Shown: in pieces, positions 15,863-23,415 of the stretch
How the letters are laid out: the number at the start of each line of letters is the position of its first letter
Position numbering within the stretch: position 1 is the first letter of the stretch
From: an uncultured Oscillospiraceae bacterium
GTDB lineage: Bacteria; Bacillota; Clostridia; Oscillospirales; Ruminococcaceae
Assembly (NCBI GenBank): GCA_934454435.1
Contig: CAKSGA010000016.1
Location: 1 to 27,779 of the forward strand
DNA: 27,779 nucleotides
Reading direction: 5' to 3'
Notes under the pieces: generated by a model
Told to the model about the DNA's origin: nothing
The model's database searches: none
What the model saw: the letters and a program-made list of their open reading frames with translations, nothing else
Made by a program: the position numbers and the translations under genes

Positions 15863-16309
15863 TTATTCAGACTTGGGGGCGGGGTCTGCCACTGCAAAGG
15901 AGATCTCAGCGGTGACTACCTTCTTGCCGTTTACGGTAGCGACAGCGTCGCCGAAGCCTATCGGACCCTTCTTCTTGGTCATGGTGACATGAAGCTCCAG
16001 GGTATCCCCGGGCTTTACTGTCCCACGGAAGCGTGCCTTGTCTATCCCTGCGAAGAAAGCTATCTTGCCCCTGTTCTCCGGCAGGCAGAGCGCACAAACG
16101 GCTCCCGCCTGGGCGAGCATCTCGATCATCAGCACGCCGGGCTGTACCGGCTGACCCGGGAAGTGACCCTTGAACCAGTATTCGTCCGGCTTCAGGTACT
16201 TCTTTGCGGTGACGCTCACGCCGGGCTCCAGCTCGGTGACTTCATCAATAAGCAGGAACGGGTCACGGTGCGGGATTATCTCCTTGATCTGTTCAAGATT
16301 TAATGTCAT
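15863..16309 (-). CDS. fabZ: 3-hydroxyacyl-ACP dehydratase
   Basis: A 148-residue hot-dog-fold enzyme that removes water from 3-hydroxyacyl-ACP to give trans-2-enoyl-ACP. The active-site His49 lies in [20 protein letters not shown] and the catalytic Glu63 in the same helix (IEML). The N-terminal [13 protein letters not shown] is characteristic. Only one fabZ copy is present and no fabA/fabN isomerase, so the origin of unsaturated chains, if made, is not explained here. It lies between accB (9 bp) and accC (17 bp). Confidence 0.96.
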   Translation of the reverse strand: MTLNLEQIKEIIPHRDPFLLIDEVTELEPGVSVTAKKYLKPDEYWFKGHFPGQPVQPGVLMIEMLAQAGAVCALCLPENRGKIAFFAGIDKARFRGTVKPGDTLELHVTMTKKKGPIGFGDAVATVNGKKVVTAEISFAVADPAPKSE

Positions 16310-16318
16310 GTCGGCTCC

Positions 16319-16801
16319 TTACTCAATTCTAATCAGCTTCTGACCGTACTCAACGGGCTGGCCGTCCTTTGCGTAGATCTCCGCTACTTTTCCGCTGAAC
16401 TCGCTGTTTATCTCGTTCATCAGCTTCATGCTCTCGATGATGCATACCACATCGCCGGCGTTGACAGTATCGCCGACCTTGACGAATGCGGGCTTCTCCG
16501 GAGAGGGCGAAGCGTAGAAAGTCCCCACGATGGGCGAGGTGATGATATTGCCGGAAACAGCCTCAGCCGCCGGTGCGGACTGCTGCGCAGCAGGAGCCGG
16601 TGCAGCCGCAGGAGCCGCCATCATCGGCATGGGCATTCCCGGTGCGGGGGGAGGGCACTTCTTACCCTCGATGACGATATCAAGATCCTCGGTGCTGATA
16701 CTTATCTTGCCAAGGTCGTTCTTCTTTACTATCTCAGCCAGAGCCTCGATACACTCGATGGTGTCCTCGATGGGTCTGGGCTCGCTGGTCTTGTTTGCCA
16801 T
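16319..16801 (-). CDS. accB: Biotin carboxyl carrier protein of acetyl-CoA carboxylase
   Basis: A 160-residue carrier. The C-terminal biotinyl domain (about 85-160) contains the biotin attachment lysine Lys126 in ESMKLMNEI, where BirA acts. It also has the 'thumb'-like SPSPEKPAF segment (98-106) found in AccB-type carriers. A flexible Pro/Ala/Met-rich linker (about 49-80) joins it to an N-terminal helical domain that binds AccC. It lies between fabF (18 bp) and fabZ (9 bp). Confidence 0.96.
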   Translation of the reverse strand: MANKTSEPRPIEDTIECIEALAEIVKKNDLGKISISTEDLDIVIEGKKCPPPAPGMPMPMMAAPAAAPAPAAQQSAPAAEAVSGNIITSPIVGTFYASPSPEKPAFVKVGDTVNAGDVVCIIESMKLMNEINSEFSGKVAEIYAKDGQPVEYGQKLIRIE

Positions 16802-16819
16802 TTCTGCTCTCCTTTCCGG

Positions 16820-18058
16820 TCAGTCAGCGGGACGCATGCATATGCAGCCGTTGTGTCCGCCGAAACCAAGGGAATTGCTCAGTGCGCCGGTGATCTTCAT
16901 GTCACGTGCGCCCTCGGTAACGTAGTCGAGGTCACACTCGGGGTCCGGGGTCTTATAACCCAGGGTCATGTGCACCTTGCTGTTCTTTATAGACATTGCG
17001 GTGACTACCGCCTCAACTCCGCCGGCAGCGCCGAGCAGGTGTCCGGTCATGGACTTGGTGGAATTTATCGCAATATTCTTTGCGTGCCCGCCGAATGCTT
17101 CCTTTACCGCCATCGTTTCGGTGCGGTCGTTCATCGAAGTGGAGGTCCCGTGGGCGTTGATGTAGTTGATGTCCTCCGGCTTCATGCCCGCTTCCTCATA
17201 AGCGAATTTCATCGCCATTGCACCGCCCTTGCCCTCAGGGTCGGGACTTGTTTCGTGGTAGGCGTCGCAGGTGCTGCCGTAGCCGCATATCTCTGCGTAG
17301 ATCTTAGCGCCACGTGCCTTTGCGTGCTCGTACTCCTCAAGCACCAGCAGGCCGCAGCCGTCGCCCAGCACGAAGCCGCTTCTCTCGGCGTCGAACGGGA
17401 TAGAGGCCCTGTCAACGTCCGTGGAGCGTGTAACTGCGTGCATATTGTTGAACGCCGCATAGCAGAAGCCGATATCGCTGTGCTCGGTGCCGCCTGCGAT
17501 GGCAGCGTCAAGATAACCGTGCTTGATGGAGCGGAAAGCCTCGCCGATGGACTGCGTGCCGCTTGCGCAGGCCGTAGTCACGCAGAAGTTGCTTCCCTTG
17601 AAGCCGGTGCGGATAGCTACCTCGCCGGCAGCCATGTTGCCTATCATCTTTGTGATGGTGAAAACTCCCACACGCTTGTTGCCCTTGTTGTGGTAGTTTG
17701 CCATCTCCTCTTCAGTGGTATAAATGCCGCCGATACCGCTGCCGATAACTACGCCGACACGATAGGGGTCGAGATCCTTCAGATCAGTCCCGGCGTCTTT
17801 AAGAGCCTGCATTGCGCAGTACACCGCATACTGAACGATAACGTCATTGCGGCGCTGCTCCTTCTTGTCAAAGTACTCTGACGGGTCGAAGTTCTTGACT
17901 CTTGCAACTACTGAAAGCTGCTCAGGCTCCTGGTCCGGAAACCATGGTGCCAGCTCAAAGCCGTGCTTTCCCGCCATAAGGCTGTTCCACAGCTCCTCGG
18001 GGGAATTTCCGCAGGGGGTGACTGCTCCCAGTCCGGTTATTACAACTCGTCTGTCCAT
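16820..18058 (-). CDS. fabF: 3-oxoacyl-ACP synthase II
   Basis: A 412-residue condensing enzyme that lengthens acyl-ACP with malonyl-ACP. The Cys-His-His triad is Cys164 (TTACASGTQS), His303 (NAHGTST) and His340 (KSMTGHLLGAAG). The start is ATG 18058 with GGAGGAA upstream; a TTG 18 bases earlier lies on that binding site and is rejected. The length is that of standard FabF. It follows fabG by 97 bp, the widest gap in the operon, which holds a long GC-rich palindrome. Confidence 0.96.
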   Translation of the reverse strand: MDRRVVITGLGAVTPCGNSPEELWNSLMAGKHGFELAPWFPDQEPEQLSVVARVKNFDPSEYFDKKEQRRNDVIVQYAVYCAMQALKDAGTDLKDLDPYRVGVVIGSGIGGIYTTEEEMANYHNKGNKRVGVFTITKMIGNMAAGEVAIRTGFKGSNFCVTTACASGTQSIGEAFRSIKHGYLDAAIAGGTEHSDIGFCYAAFNNMHAVTRSTDVDRASIPFDAERSGFVLGDGCGLLVLEEYEHAKARGAKIYAEICGYGSTCDAYHETSPDPEGKGGAMAMKFAYEEAGMKPEDINYINAHGTSTSMNDRTETMAVKEAFGGHAKNIAINSTKSMTGHLLGAAGGVEAVVTAMSIKNSKVHMTLGYKTPDPECDLDYVTEGARDMKITGALSNSLGFGGHNGCICMRPAD

Positions 18059-18101
18059 TAAACGTTGTTCCTCCAACTAATTGTAGATTTATTTTCCGTT
18101 T

Positions 18102-18129
18102 GTAGGGGAGGGGCAAGCCCCTCCCCTAC
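18102..18129. repeat. 28-bp GC-rich palindrome between fabG and fabF
   Basis: A perfect inverted repeat of 13-bp arms (GTAGGGGAGGGGC with GCCCCTCCCCTAC) separated by only AA. It would form a very stable hairpin. There is no T-run on either side, so it is not an ordinary terminator. The form resembles short GTAGGGG-type palindromes scattered in many genomes, including gut Clostridia; the resemblance is from memory. Confidence 0.75.
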
Positions 18130-18155
18130 GGGGGTGAACGAAAACCTAAAACGGC

Positions 18156-18899
18156 TTACATGCTCAGTCCGCCGCTGATCTCGATTATCTGACCCGTTAC
18201 ATAGGAAGAGTCCGGGCTGCACAGGAAAGAAACCACACCTGCGATCTCCTCGGGCTGACCGTAGCGCTTCATTGCTATCTGTGCAAGCATTGCGTTGCGC
18301 TGCTCCTCGGTGAGCTTGTCGGTCATGGGGGTCTGGATAAAGCCGGGGGCTACTGCATTGCAGGTTATGCCACGGCTGCCGAGCTCCTTGGCGGTGGTCT
18401 TGGTCATTGCGATGATAGCGCCCTTGGAAGCGGAATAGTTCATCTGACCGGGGTTGCCGTAAAGTCCCGCAACGGAAGCGAGATTTACTATCCTGCCGCT
18501 GCGCTGACGTATCATGAGCTTGCCTACCAGCTTGGTCATATTGAACACGGACTTCTGGTTCACACGGATAACGAGGTCGTATATCTCCTCGCTCATCTGC
18601 GCCATCAGGCCGTCACGGGTGATGCCGGCGTTGTTTACCAGGACGTCCACGGTGCCGAAACGTTCCTTCGCCCACTTCACCATGGTTTCGCACTGGGAGT
18701 AATCGGAAACGTCCGCTGCATAGCACTCAGCCTCAGCGCCGAATGCACGGCAGGCGTCTGCTACTTCCTTTCCTGCGGTGTCGAGTATCTCCTGGGATAC
18801 GTCGTTGATTATGATATTGTAGCCGTCCTTTGCAAGGCGCTTTGCTATCGCTGCGCCTATGCCACGGCTGGAGCCTGTGATAAGTGCTGTTCCTGCCAT
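18156..18899 (-). CDS. fabG: 3-oxoacyl-ACP reductase
   Basis: A 247-residue short-chain dehydrogenase that reduces 3-oxoacyl-ACP with NADPH. It has the nucleotide-binding GSSRGIG (9-15), NNAG (89-92), and the catalytic Ser142, Tyr155 and Lys159 (NLASVAGLYGNPGQMNYSASKGA). The C-terminal YVTGQIIEISGGLSM is typical. The usual VNLKG segment reads VNQKSVF, a mild change. Position between fabH and fabF supports the fatty acid role over other short-chain reductases. Confidence 0.95.
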   Translation of the reverse strand: MAGTALITGSSRGIGAAIAKRLAKDGYNIIINDVSQEILDTAGKEVADACRAFGAEAECYAADVSDYSQCETMVKWAKERFGTVDVLVNNAGITRDGLMAQMSEEIYDLVIRVNQKSVFNMTKLVGKLMIRQRSGRIVNLASVAGLYGNPGQMNYSASKGAIIAMTKTTAKELGSRGITCNAVAPGFIQTPMTDKLTEEQRNAMLAQIAMKRYGQPEEIAGVVSFLCSPDSSYVTGQIIEISGGLSM

Positions 18900-18922
18900 A
18901 TTATTGTCCTCCCTTTCCGGTA

Positions 18923-19927
18923 TCAGGTTTCAAAAATGAGTGCGCCATAGGTCAGCCCTGCGCCGAAGCCCACGAAGCATATCTTCATGCCGGGCTTCAT
19001 AAGGCCCTTCTTCCGCATCTCGTCCAGGCAGACGGGAATGCAGGCACTGGAAACGTTGCCCATGCGCTCAATGTTCGTGTAGACCTTGTCCTCGGAGATG
19101 CCCAGCATCTCGGTCGCTTTCTTGATTATGCGGAGATTTGCCTGGTGGGGTATCACGATGTCGAGATCGTTGACGTCATAGCCGCCCTGCGCTGCGACGT
19201 TCTTCACAGCGTTGGTCATGGCGTTCACTGCGAACTTGTACACCGCATGTCCGTCGCTCTGGAGGAACTTCCTCTTGCTGTCGGTATCGAACATTGCGTC
19301 CCAGGGCTCCTCGCCCTCCCTGGTTTCGTAGAACGGGCAGTTCGGGTCGTAGTTTATCTTGCAGTAGAGCGCCTCGAACTCGTCGCCGTCTGCGCCGAGC
19401 ATGGAGTAGAACGGCTTGTCAGACTTCCTGTACACCACCGCACCGGAAGCGTCACCAAACAGTATGCACATGGAACGGTCGGTGTAGTCAAGCTGGCCGG
19501 AGAGCCGCTCGCAGGCTACGACAAGTATCGTCTTGTAATGACCGGTCTCGAGGTACTTCTGCGCAATATCGGTCGCTGTGATGAAGCCCGTGCAGGCACT
19601 GTTCACATCGAACGCAGCCGCATTCACCGCACCTATCTTCTTCTGGATAAGGCAGGCTGTGGAGGGATAGAAGAAATCCGGTGTGCAGGTGGAAACCAGC
19701 ACCAGGTCGATCTCCTCGGGCTTTACGCCGGCGTCCTCCAGGGCTTTCCTGGCAGCCTCCACGCCCATGTGGTAGCCGGGCTTGTCGGTGAGAATATGGC
19801 GCTGCTTTATGCCTGTGCGTGGCGTTATCCACTCGTCAGAAGTATCGAGGAACTCTGAGAACCTGTTGTTGTCCGCAACAAATTCCGGCACGTAGGTGCC
19901 AGTTCCTAAAATCTCAATTCCGCTCAT
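18923..19927 (-). CDS. fabH: 3-oxoacyl-ACP synthase III
   Basis: A 334-residue enzyme starting fatty acid synthesis by joining an acyl-CoA to malonyl-ACP. The Cys-His-Asn triad is Cys112 (NSACTGFI), His261 (IPHQANLRI) and Asn291 (GNVSSACIP). DEWITPRTGI (31-40) and the terminal GFGAGLTYGA are also diagnostic. The start is ATG 19927, preceded by AAGGAGAA; a longer in-frame reading from 20035 would cover the leader hairpins and is rejected. First gene of the operon, with a promoter and a structured leader of about 110 bases upstream. Confidence 0.95.
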   Translation of the reverse strand: MSGIEILGTGTYVPEFVADNNRFSEFLDTSDEWITPRTGIKQRHILTDKPGYHMGVEAARKALEDAGVKPEEIDLVLVSTCTPDFFYPSTACLIQKKIGAVNAAAFDVNSACTGFITATDIAQKYLETGHYKTILVVACERLSGQLDYTDRSMCILFGDASGAVVYRKSDKPFYSMLGADGDEFEALYCKINYDPNCPFYETREGEEPWDAMFDTDSKRKFLQSDGHAVYKFAVNAMTNAVKNVAAQGGYDVNDLDIVIPHQANLRIIKKATEMLGISEDKVYTNIERMGNVSSACIPVCLDEMRKKGLMKPGMKICFVGFGAGLTYGALIFET

Positions 19928-19966
19928 TAAAAATTCTCCTTGATTTTCTGTGCAATATATAGTATA

Positions 19967-19983
19967 ATAAACATGGTGTTTAT
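19967..19983. promoter_or_regulatory. 17-bp palindrome in the fabH leader
   Basis: ATAAACA-TGG-TGTTTAT, perfect 7-bp arms and a 3-base centre, 40 bp before the fabH ATG. It could be a protein operator or a weak RNA hairpin; on the minus strand it is followed by a TA-rich tract. It does not match the FapR or FabT sites I know. Confidence 0.45.
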
Positions 19984-19994
19984 CATTCCAGGGT

Positions 19995-20037
19995 GTATGT
20001 CCATGACAACCGCCCGGGCGGGCAGAACATGACATAC
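19995..20037 (-). promoter_or_regulatory. Long stem-loop at the 5' end of the fabH transcript
   Basis: GTATGTC pairs with GACATAC across 43 bp, continued by ATG/CAT pairs with a one-base bulge, around the central palindrome CCGCCCGGGCGG (20010-20021). It starts near the predicted transcription start. No T-run follows, so it is not a simple terminator. Possible roles are RNA stability, attenuation, or protein binding. Confidence 0.5.
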
Positions 20038-20044
20038 CATATTT

Positions 20045-20073
20045 ATTTTACCCCATTATAAGGGATTTGTCAA
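20045..20073 (-). promoter_or_regulatory. Sigma-A promoter of the fabH-to-accA operon
   Basis: On the minus strand TTGACA (20068-20073), 17 bp, TAAAAT (20045-20050), about 118 bp before the fabH start. Confidence 0.7.
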
Positions 20074-20101
20074 CAGGTTTTTCAACAAATCTATACAAAT
20101 C
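20064..20101. promoter_or_regulatory. Inverted and direct repeats in the divergent fabH/fumarase region
   Basis: GATTTGT (20064-20070) and ACAAATC (20085-20091) are perfect inverted arms around 14 bp. A second ACAAATC (20095-20101) follows exactly 10 bp later, one helical turn. The left arm overlaps the fabH -35 box. This spacing suits a cooperative dimeric regulator serving both directions. On the plus strand only a weak promoter candidate is seen here (TTGTCA, 19 bp, TATACA). Confidence 0.45.
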
Positions 20102-20217
20102 GCCGATTATCTCTTAACAATATTTTGTTTTTCAGTGAATTCTGTAACAGCTGACCTGCGACCATGGGTCAGAAAACAGGAACACCGACATACAGAAACA
20201 GAAAGGAATTACAGACA

Positions 20218-21060
20218 ATGCGAGAAATTCCATCATCAGCCATTACAGAAACGGTAGCCCGGCTGTGTGAACAGGCAAATCTTCACCTCCCCTGCGGAAT
20301 GCGTGAATGCATAACCGAAGCCGCCGGGCAGGAGGAAAGCCCGCTGTGCCGCAGTGTTCTGGGCGACATCGTCAGCAACATCGACTGCGCCGCAGAACTC
20401 GGCGTTCCGATCTGCCAGGACACCGGAATGGCGGTGATATTTGCGGAGATCGGGCAGGACGTCCACATAACAGGCGAGCCGTTCGAGGACGCCGTGAACG
20501 CCGGAGTGGCGCAGGGCTACGTCAACGGAAAGCTGCGCCTTTCCATCGTGGGCGACCCGCTGGAGCGAAAGAACACGAACAACAACACGCCTGCGGTCAT
20601 TCACACCAGGATAGTGCCCGGGGACAAGATACATATCATGGCGGCTCCGAAGGGCTTCGGCAGCGAGAACATGAGCCGCCTGAAAATGTTCACACCCTCT
20701 GCGACAAAGCAGGACATCGTGGACTTCGTGACCGAGTGCGTCAGCCTTGCCGGGAGCAATCCATGTCCCCCGATCGTTGTGGGCGTGGGCATCGGCGGCG
20801 ACTTCGAGTACTCCGCCTTCCTTGCGAAAAAGGCGCTCTGCCGTGACCTCGCAAAGCGCAACCCCGACCCGGTCTACGCAGAACTCGAGCAGCAGATGCT
20901 GGACAGCATAAACCGGCTCGGTATCGGCTCCCAGGGCTTCGGCGGGACGGTCACTGCGCTGTACGTCAACATCGAGAAGTCTGCAACGCACATCGCAGGA
21001 CTTCCGGTGGCGGTCAACATCGGCTGCCACGTGACACGGCACGCAGAGGCGGATATCTGA
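20218..21060 (+). CDS. Class I fumarate hydratase, alpha subunit (unpaired)
   Basis: A 280-residue [4Fe-4S] hydro-lyase subunit, most likely converting fumarate and malate. Likely cluster ligands are Cys66 (PICQDTG), Cys183 (GSNPCPP) and Cys270 (NIGCHVTRHA). KGFGSENMSRLKM (145-157) and GIGGDFE (191-197) are family motifs. The start is ATG 20218 with AAAGGA upstream; an in-frame ATG at 20164 lacks one. In the two-subunit form a beta subunit of about 190 residues usually follows directly, but here fabD comes next and no beta is in the window. A tartrate dehydratase alpha subunit is the main alternative, and cannot be excluded without the partner. With acn and icd it would add a further citric-acid-cycle step to the region. 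Confidence 0.85.
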   Translation: MREIPSSAITETVARLCEQANLHLPCGMRECITEAAGQEESPLCRSVLGDIVSNIDCAAELGVPICQDTGMAVIFAEIGQDVHITGEPFEDAVNAGVAQGYVNGKLRLSIVGDPLERKNTNNNTPAVIHTRIVPGDKIHIMAAPKGFGSENMSRLKMFTPSATKQDIVDFVTECVSLAGSNPCPPIVVGVGIGGDFEYSAFLAKKALCRDLAKRNPDPVYAELEQQMLDSINRLGIGSQGFGGTVTALYVNIEKSATHIAGLPVAVNIGCHVTRHAEADI

Positions 21061-21070
21061 TTTAATTCGG

Positions 21071-21099
21071 ATCTTTCAACGATAAAGATTATATTTTTT
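21071..21099 (+). terminator. Weak hairpin and T-run between the fumarase gene and fabD
   Basis: ATCTTT pairs with AAAGAT around 7 bases (21071-21089) and is followed by TATATTTTTT. The stem has one G-C pair only, so termination would be partial at best. No good promoter was found for fabD, so read-through is likely. Confidence 0.3.
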
Positions 21100-21112
21100 G
21101 GAGGTTTATTTC

Positions 21113-22036
21113 ATGAAAACAGTTTTCTTATTTTCCGGACAGGGTTCACAGTACCCGGGCATGGGCGCTGAGCTCGCAGAAAAGTCCTCTGCTGCAAAGC
21201 AGATACTTGAGTGCGGCTCCGATATCATGGGTTTCGACCTGATGAAGAAGCTCACTGAGTCCACCCCCGAGGAGCTCTCGCAGACCCGTCTGTCCCAGCC
21301 TGCCATCTTCACGACCTCTATGCTGGCGCTCGCCGCTGCACGTGAGAACGACATCGACAACGCAGCTGTAGCAGGCCACTCCCTCGGCGAGTACGCAGCT
21401 ATGTACGCTTCCGGAATGCTCGGCATGGAGGACGCTTTCAGGGCTATAAAGCTCCGCTCCGCAGCTATGGCTGACGCCGCTGAGGCTACCGGCGGCGCAA
21501 TGGCAGCCATCATCGGCAGCGACAACGACACCATTGCAAAGGTCTGCGGCGAAGTGAACGGCTTCTGCGCCCCCGCAAACTTCAACAGCCCGCAGCAGAC
21601 CGTCATCGCAGGCGAGTCCGCAGCCATCGACGAAGCGATCGCAAAGTTCGCCGAAATGGGCAAGCGTGCTGTGAAACTCGCAGTTTCCGCTGCGTTCCAC
21701 ACAAAGCTGATGGCTGGCGCCGCTGAAAAGTTCAAGGGCGAGATTGCAGGCTTCCCGTTCAGGGCGCCCTCCTGCACGTTCTACTCCAACCTCTATGGCA
21801 GGAAGCTGGACGACTTCTCCGACATGCCCTCCTATCTGGCTTCCCACATCTGCTCGCCGGTACGTTTCGTTGAGGAGATGACCGCTATGCAGGCGGACGG
21901 TATCGAAGCTTTCGTTGAGCTCGGCCCTGGCAAGGTGCTGACAGGTCTTGTAAAGAAAACCGACCGCAGCGCAAACGCTATGCACATTGAAAACGCTGAG
22001 ACCCTCGAAAAGGCTCTCGCAGCACTGAAAGGTTGA
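21113..22036 (+). CDS. fabD: Malonyl-CoA:ACP transacylase
   Basis: A 307-residue enzyme that loads malonyl from CoA onto acyl carrier protein. It has GQGSQYPGMG (9-18), the nucleophile Ser90 in GHSLGEY and the catalytic His196 in AAFHTKLM. The C-terminal FVELGPGKVLTGLVKK is typical. The start is ATG 21113 with GGAGGT 7 bases before. In most Firmicutes fabD lies inside the fab cluster; here it is on the opposite strand from fabH, after the fumarase gene and before aroE. It is joined to aroE by an overlap or a gap of a few bases. Confidence 0.96.
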   Translation: MKTVFLFSGQGSQYPGMGAELAEKSSAAKQILECGSDIMGFDLMKKLTESTPEELSQTRLSQPAIFTTSMLALAAARENDIDNAAVAGHSLGEYAAMYASGMLGMEDAFRAIKLRSAAMADAAEATGGAMAAIIGSDNDTIAKVCGEVNGFCAPANFNSPQQTVIAGESAAIDEAIAKFAEMGKRAVKLAVSAAFHTKLMAGAAEKFKGEIAGFPFRAPSCTFYSNLYGRKLDDFSDMPSYLASHICSPVRFVEEMTAMQADGIEAFVELGPGKVLTGLVKKTDRSANAMHIENAETLEKALAALKG

Positions 22037-22041
22037 TGAAA

Positions 22042-22890
22042 ATGCGTAAATTCGGTATATTAGGACACCCCCTGGGACATTCCCTCTCCCCGCAGATACA
22101 CGCTGCGCTATTCGCCCTCGACGGCGAGACCGTGGACTACCAGATGTACGACATCGCCCCGGAGGATCTCCACGACAAATTCGGCTTCCTGGCGACCCTG
22201 GACGGCTTCAACATCACTATCCCCCACAAGGTCCCCATCATTGATTTCTGCGACAGGCTGGACGAGGGCGCACAGCGCTACCGCTCCGTAAACTGTATCA
22301 AGGTCGGCACAGAAAAGGTCGGCTACAACACTGACGTCATCGGCTTCACGAAGTCCATAAAGGCGCTCGGCGCTTCGCTGGGCTCAAGGGTGCTGCTCAT
22401 AGGCTGCGGCGGCGTAGGCAGAATGATGGCTATAGAAACCGCCCTGGAGGGCGGTGATCTCACGATAGCTGCCCTGCCCTCCGACAAGGCTCTTGCGGAG
22501 GAGGTCGTAAAGGAGATAAAGGCGCTCCGCCCTGACGCAAAGGTGCAGATAGCCTGGATAAGCGGTGCGGCACTGGATAAGTCCGACCTCCCCGCAGGCT
22601 CGCAGTACGACCTGCTCGTCAACGCATGCCCCGTGGGAATGTTCCCTAAGGTGGACAGAATGCCCTGCACGCCCGCCGTGCTCGACGGCGTGAAGTTCGT
22701 GTTCGACGCCGTGTACAACCCCAAGGTGACCCTCCTCGCAAAGACCGCCAGGGAAAAGGGCGCAAAGGCTATGACCGGCATGGCAATGCTGGTGCTCCAG
22801 GCAGTCGCTGCGCATGAGATATGGGACGGCGCCTCCTACAAGGACGAGGACATCAGCAGGATAATCTCCGACATGGAGGACCTGATATGA
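22042..22890 (+). CDS. aroE: Shikimate dehydrogenase
   Basis: A 282-residue enzyme reducing 3-dehydroshikimate with NADPH in aromatic amino acid synthesis. The shikimate-binding SLSPQIH (14-20), catalytic Lys63 in NITIPHK, NTD (96-98) and the nucleotide loop GCGGVG (121-126) are clear. ATG 22042 has AAAGG at 9 bases; ATG 22036, which overlaps the fabD stop as TGATG, is an alternative with too short a spacing. Its stop overlaps the aroK start. Confidence 0.95.
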   Translation: MRKFGILGHPLGHSLSPQIHAALFALDGETVDYQMYDIAPEDLHDKFGFLATLDGFNITIPHKVPIIDFCDRLDEGAQRYRSVNCIKVGTEKVGYNTDVIGFTKSIKALGASLGSRVLLIGCGGVGRMMAIETALEGGDLTIAALPSDKALAEEVVKEIKALRPDAKVQIAWISGAALDKSDLPAGSQYDLLVNACPVGMFPKVDRMPCTPAVLDGVKFVFDAVYNPKVTLLAKTAREKGAKAMTGMAMLVLQAVAAHEIWDGASYKDEDISRIISDMEDLI

Positions 22891-23405
22891 GCGCTTCCGT
22901 GTATCTCTGCGGCTTCATGGGCTGCGGCAAGAGCCACATCGGGCGGCTTCTGGCTGCGGAGCTCGGGCGGGAACTCGTGGACCTCGACCGTGTGATAGTC
23001 GAGCGTGAGGGAATGTCCATACCGGACATTTTTGCGCAGTTCGGCGAGCCGCATTTCCGGGAGCTCGAAGCAAAGTATATCCGGGAGCTCAGCGGCGGCT
23101 ACATCGTGGCGACCGGCGGCGGAGCGCTCATAAACGACACCACCGCAGAATTCGCACGCAGGAGCGGGCTTTCGGTGTACATAAACGTCCCGTTTGAGGT
23201 GTGCTATGAGCGCATAAAGAACGACCGCAACCGTCCCCTTGTCGTGAACAACACCCCGGAGCAGCTCCGCCGTATATACGACACCCGTGCCGGGATCTAC
23301 CGCCGGAACTCCATGGCGATGGTGAACGGCAACGCCCGGGACAGCGTGGTCTGCGGCGAGATAGCAAAGCTCGTCAGGGTATTCGAGAAGAACGGAACTC
23401 TCTGA
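22887..23405 (+). CDS. aroK: Shikimate kinase
   Basis: A 172-residue P-loop kinase that phosphorylates shikimate with ATP, the step after AroE. Walker A is GFMGCGKS (9-16); DLD (32-34), the shikimate-contacting Arg58 (PHFRELE), GGG (77-79) and the lid arginine in NRPLV follow in family order. The start ATG shares four bases (ATGA) with the aroE stop, giving translational coupling; a longer reading upstream lies inside aroE. It is followed after 10 bp by the amidohydrolase gene. Confidence 0.95.
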   Translation: MSASVYLCGFMGCGKSHIGRLLAAELGRELVDLDRVIVEREGMSIPDIFAQFGEPHFRELEAKYIRELSGGYIVATGGGALINDTTAEFARRSGLSVYINVPFEVCYERIKNDRNRPLVVNNTPEQLRRIYDTRAGIYRRNSMAMVNGNARDSVVCGEIAKLVRVFEKNGTL

Positions 23406-23415
23406 AAGGATACAA

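Noticed and set aside
19986..20035. A longer N-terminus of FabH starting at 20035
   Set aside because: It would be coded by the leader hairpins, has no family similarity, and ATG 19927 has a good ribosome binding site.
20067..20097. A plus-strand promoter for the fumarase/fabD unit (TTGTCA, 19 bp, TATACA)
   Set aside because: The spacer is too long and the -10 box poor; it is noted only as a weak possibility and not given as a separate feature.
20103..20120. A Rex half-site (TTAACAA) upstream of the fumarase gene
   Set aside because: The other half matches only 3 of 7 positions of TTGTTAA, so it is not a convincing Rex box, though the acn site is.
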